NCBI RefSeq assembly: GCF_023074075.1
Contig: NZ_JADPKT010000033.1
Location: 310,001 to 374,000 of the forward strand
Length of the DNA stretch: 64,000 nucleotides
DNA from: Bradyrhizobium sp. 138
GTDB lineage: Bacteria; Pseudomonadota; Alphaproteobacteria; Rhizobiales; Xanthobacteraceae
Direction of reading: 5' to 3'
Positions 61,130-64,000 of this stretch are shown piece after piece. Under the pieces are notes generated by a model, which did not search any database, was not told the origin of the DNA, and saw nothing but the letters and a program-made list of their open reading frames with translations. The number at the start of each line of letters is the position of its first letter. The first letter of the stretch is position 1. The position numbers and the translations under genes are program-made.

Positions 61130-62548
61130 ATGACGGATTCCGAGCTTCGCACCGACCTTCACAGCATCGAGCCAATTCCCGATGCGGACCGGGACTCGAC
61201 CGGGCCGCAGCAGATGTGGATCTGGGCCGGCGCCAACATCGCGCCCGTCAACTGGGCGCTCGGCGCGCTCGGCATCATCCTCAAGCTCGGCTTGATGGAG
61301 ACGATCGCTGTCATCGTGCTCGGCAACATCGTCGGCTGCGCGATCTTCGCGACTTTCACGGTGATGGGGCACAAGACCGGCGTCAACCAGATGGTGCTGA
61401 GCCGATCCGCGTTCGGCGTCCGCGGCGCCTACCTGCCGAGCATCCTGATGTTCCTGATGACGCTGGGCTGGATCGGGGTCAACACCTACTTCCCGGTCAA
61501 GGTCTCGATGGGCATCCTCGGCCAGTTCGGCGTTCCCGACACCTGGCTGATTGAGATGATCGTCATCACGCTGGTGATGGCGGTGCAGGTGCTGATCGGG
61601 ATCTACGGCTTCTACGCGATCCGCACCTTCGAGAAGTACACGGTGCCGCCGACCATCGCCATCATGGTGCTGATGAGCGTGCTGGCATGGACGCGCCCCG
61701 GCGTGGTCAATTGGAGCCTCACGACCTCGCTGCCGCCGGGCGCGCATCTGGCGATGCTGACCCTGCTCACGACCGCGATCGGTGTCGGCTGGGGCATTTC
61801 CTGGGTGACCTGGGCCTCAGACTATTCGCGCTTCGTGCCCAGAAGCGTGCCGTCGAAATCCGTGTTCTGGTACAGCTATATCGGCATGTTCGTGCCGACG
61901 GTCTGGCTCGGCATCCTCGGCGCGACCATCGCCTCGACGACGCTGGACACCGATCCCGCGAAGATGGTCAGCGCGGTGTTCGGCGGACCGGTCAGCATCC
62001 TGGTCCTCTTGATGGTGCTGCACGGTCCGATCGCCACCAACATCCTCAACGTCTATTCGGCGACACTGGCAGCGCTGAGCGCGGGGCTGAAATTCTCGCG
62101 CTTCTGGCTCACCGTCATCGTCGGCGTCGCCGGCTACCTGGTCACGCTCTACTTCATCTTCGCACCGTCCTTTGCGAAAGCGTTCGACAATTGGATGATC
62201 GGCCTGTTGTTGTGGATGAGCCCGTGGGCCGGCGTGGTGCTCGCCGACTTCTTCATTAGGCGTAAGGGCAGGATCGACGTTGCCGAGCTCTACCGCTCGC
62301 CGGAGACCAGCGCCTTTGGCGACATCAACTGGGCCGGCATGGTCGCCTTCCTGTCCGGCCTCGTCGCCGGATGGCTGGTGGAGGACGGCCTGGTCGGAGC
62401 GCTCCAGGGGCCGGTCTCGATCAACCTGCTCGGCGGTGCCGATCTGAGCTGGCTATTTGGGATTGGGGTCTCGGGCCTCGTCTATCTTGCGCTGGCCAAG
62501 CTCGTCACATCGCCCTCCTCGGTCGTTGCGAGCAGCGCAGGCAGGTAG
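61130..62548 (+). CDS. NCS1-family nucleobase/hydantoin permease
   Basis: A 472-residue inner-membrane transporter with about 12 helices. It has WAGANIAPVNWALGALG near residue 35 and GHKTGVNQMVLSRSAFGVRGAYLPS near residue 85, as in permeases for cytosine, allantoin, uracil and hydantoins, and VLADFFIRRKGRIDV near the C terminus. ATG 61130 has GAGGGATGTC upstream. With a MarR operator before it and a hydantoinase gene convergent after it, a nucleobase or hydantoin-like ligand is likely. Confidence 0.92.
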   Translation: MTDSELRTDLHSIEPIPDADRDSTGPQQMWIWAGANIAPVNWALGALGIILKLGLMETIAVIVLGNIVGCAIFATFTVMGHKTGVNQMVLSRSAFGVRGAYLPSILMFLMTLGWIGVNTYFPVKVSMGILGQFGVPDTWLIEMIVITLVMAVQVLIGIYGFYAIRTFEKYTVPPTIAIMVLMSVLAWTRPGVVNWSLTTSLPPGAHLAMLTLLTTAIGVGWGISWVTWASDYSRFVPRSVPSKSVFWYSYIGMFVPTVWLGILGATIASTTLDTDPAKMVSAVFGGPVSILVLLMVLHGPIATNILNVYSATLAALSAGLKFSRFWLTVIVGVAGYLVTLYFIFAPSFAKAFDNWMIGLLLWMSPWAGVVLADFFIRRKGRIDVAELYRSPETSAFGDINWAGMVAFLSGLVAGWLVEDGLVGALQGPVSINLLGGADLSWLFGIGVSGLVYLALAKLVTSPSSVVASSAGR

Positions 62549-62593
62549 CGGCGGGCGGCAACGGCAGAGTCGCGCAGGCAGGTCGCGCGCAAG

Positions 62594-64000
62594 TCAGATC
62601 AGGCTCGACTTGCCGCGGCTGAGAACTTCGCCGGCGCCCTTGGCCCCGACAATCCGCCCCTGCTCATACACAACCCGCCCACGGGCGATGGTCGTCACCG
62701 GCCATCCCGTGATCTCGAAGCCCTCCCAGGGCGTATAGTCCGCGCCGTGGTGCAGCTCGGCCTGCCGGATCGGCTTCTTCAGCTTCGGATCCCACAGCAC
62801 GATATCGGCATCGAAGCCGACGCCGATCGAGCCCTTGCGCGGATAGAGGCCGTAGATGCGGGCGTGATTGGTCGCAGTCAGCTCGACGAACTTTTGCAAG
62901 CTGATCCGTCCCTTCGACACCCCCTCGGAGAACAGGATCGGCAGCCGCGTCTCGACGCCCGGGATACCGTTCGGCACCCAGCGGAACGAGGTGCGCGCAT
63001 TCGGCGTCAACTTGCCTTTGGGATCGTCGTAGCGGAACGGACAATGGTCGGACGAGAAGGTCTGGAACACGCCTGATGTGATGCCTTCCCAGATCGCCTG
63101 CTGGCTCTCGGCATCCCGCGGCGGCGGCGAGCAGACATATTTTGCGCCTGACATGTCGATGTTCAGATCCTTCATGTCGTCGGCCGTCAGCGTGATGTAT
63201 TGCGGACAGGTCTCCGCATGCACCGGCAATCCGCGCTGCTGGGCCCAGCGCACCTGCTCCATCGCCTCGCGTCCGGAGACGTGAACGATCATGATGGGAA
63301 CGCCGATCACCTCGGCATGGCTGATGGCACGATGCGTCGCCTCGCGCTCGACCGCCTGGGGACGCGAGACGCCGTGATAATAGGGCGCGATGTGACCTTC
63401 GCGCTCGAGCCTGGTGGTGAGGAAGCGGATGGCGTCGTAGCCTTCGCAATGGACCATCACCAGCGCCTCCTCGCGGCGCGCGACCTCGAACACCTCGAGC
63501 AGCTGCTTGTCACTGAGCACGAGGTCGTCATAGGTCATGAACACCTTGAACGAGGTGTAGCCGTCCTTGACCAGCGCCGGCAGCTCCTGCCCGAGCACGA
63601 CCGCGGTAGGATCGGAGATGATGAGGTGGAACGCCGTGTCGATGTAGCACTCGCCCTCGGCGAGCTTGCGGTAGTTATCGACACAGGTGCGCAGCGAGGT
63701 GCCCTTCTCCTGGAGCGCGAAGGGCAGCACCATGGTGTTGCCGCCGGCCGCCGCCGCGCGCGTCGCCGAGGCAAAATCGTCCGCCATCACCACGTCGGGG
63801 CCCGAAGGCTGGGAGATGTGGACGTGGCTGTCGATGCCGCCCGGCAGCGCCAGCAGGCCGGTCGCGTCGATCTCGCGGGCGGCGCCGTCGATGTGATCGG
63901 CAATGCTGACGATGCGGCCCTCGCGAATGCCGATATCGGCGCGAAACTCGTCGCTGGCCGTCACGATGGTGCCGCCGCGAATGGCGAGATCAAGCTGCGT
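62594..64000 (-). CDS. Hydantoinase/dihydropyrimidinase-like enzyme, N terminus cut by window edge
   Basis: The open frame continues to the right edge; its last visible codons read TQLDLAIRGGTIVTASDEF, so probably only the start codon, or one or two codons, is missing. Metal-site parts are H-V-H in GGIDSHVHISQ, the carboxylated Lys in YTSFKVFMTYDD, H in VMVHCEGYD, H in MIVHVSG, and D in SSDHCPFRYDD. It shares MTYD with the hydantoinase at 24702-26171. At least 468 residues are visible, close to full length. It is convergent with the NCS1 permease gene; its stop lies 45 bases from the permease stop. Confidence 0.9.
   Translation of the reverse strand, partial: TQLDLAIRGGTIVTASDEFRADIGIREGRIVSIADHIDGAAREIDATGLLALPGGIDSHVHISQPSGPDVVMADDFASATRAAAAGGNTMVLPFALQEKGTSLRTCVDNYRKLAEGECYIDTAFHLIISDPTAVVLGQELPALVKDGYTSFKVFMTYDDLVLSDKQLLEVFEVARREEALVMVHCEGYDAIRFLTTRLEREGHIAPYYHGVSRPQAVEREATHRAISHAEVIGVPIMIVHVSGREAMEQVRWAQQRGLPVHAETCPQYITLTADDMKDLNIDMSGAKYVCSPPPRDAESQQAIWEGITSGVFQTFSSDHCPFRYDDPKGKLTPNARTSFRWVPNGIPGVETRLPILFSEGVSKGRISLQKFVELTATNHARIYGLYPRKGSIGVGFDADIVLWDPKLKKPIRQAELHHGADYTPWEGFEITGWPVTTIARGRVVYEQGRIVGAKGAGEVLSRGKSSLI

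Noticed and set aside
1..64000. tRNA, rRNA, CRISPR array, insertion sequence or integrase
   Set aside because: No clover-leaf-like segment, regular spaced repeat, terminal inverted repeat with transposase, or integrase motif was noticed by eye. A covariance-model or repeat search was not possible.

Overview
The window looks like chromosomal DNA of a GC-rich alphaproteobacterium, most probably Bradyrhizobium or a close relative. This is inferred from codon bias, the two H-NS-like proteins with the GRGKQPRW ending, dTDP-rhamnose and exopolysaccharide genes, and the many ABC importers with amidohydrolases. No rRNA, tRNA, CRISPR array or recognisable insertion sequence was seen.

Region A (1-16192) is a surface-polysaccharide and cell-envelope region. 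A beta-repeat surface protein runs off the left edge. It is followed by a leftward rfbCBDA operon for dTDP-L-rhamnose and rightward genes for a Wzc-like chain-length regulator and tyrosine kinase, a polytopic O-antigen-ligase-like protein and a WcaJ/ExoY-like priming sugar transferase. Next come two H-NS-like nucleoid proteins around an AT-rich stretch with an 18-bp perfect palindrome. A leftward three-gene unit follows: an 81-aa protein, a PqqD-like/HprK-like fusion kinase and a nucleotidyltransferase. This resembles the peptide-modifying modules of some RiPP and 'HPr-related' systems and is the least described system here. Positions 14717-16192 are gene-poor, with one small zinc-ribbon gene.

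Region B (16193-64000) is a large catabolic region for cyclic amides and N-heterocycles, built as four parallel units. Each joins an importer of a different class to hydrolases or oxidoreductases. (1) 16193-26171, leftward: hydantoinase, epimerase, SDR, flavin monooxygenase and a peptide-type ABC importer, with a divergent hydantoin/Asp-Glu racemase. (2) 27004-36744, leftward: two N-carbamoyl-D-amino-acid hydrolases, an amidohydrolase, a CE4/PuuE-like hydrolase, a flavin reductase, an amino-acid ABC importer with two duplicated binding proteins, and an orphan peptide-type binding protein; a LysR gene is divergent. (3) 38813-48288, leftward: amidase, a form-II molybdenum hydroxylase (medium, large and small subunits) and a polyamine-type ABC importer. 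(4) 49646-60360, leftward: amidohydrolase, a second molybdenum hydroxylase with a CoxS-CoxG fusion, a branched-chain-type ABC importer and a Rieske protein. A divergent MarR gene controls unit 4 through clear palindromic operators, one of which also precedes an NCS1 permease gene. A second hydantoinase is cut by the right edge.

Together the genes suggest import of hydantoins, imides or heterocyclic N-compounds, hydroxylation by Mo-enzymes, ring opening by hydantoinase-like enzymes and release of amino acids and ammonia. The exact substrates cannot be read from the sequence.
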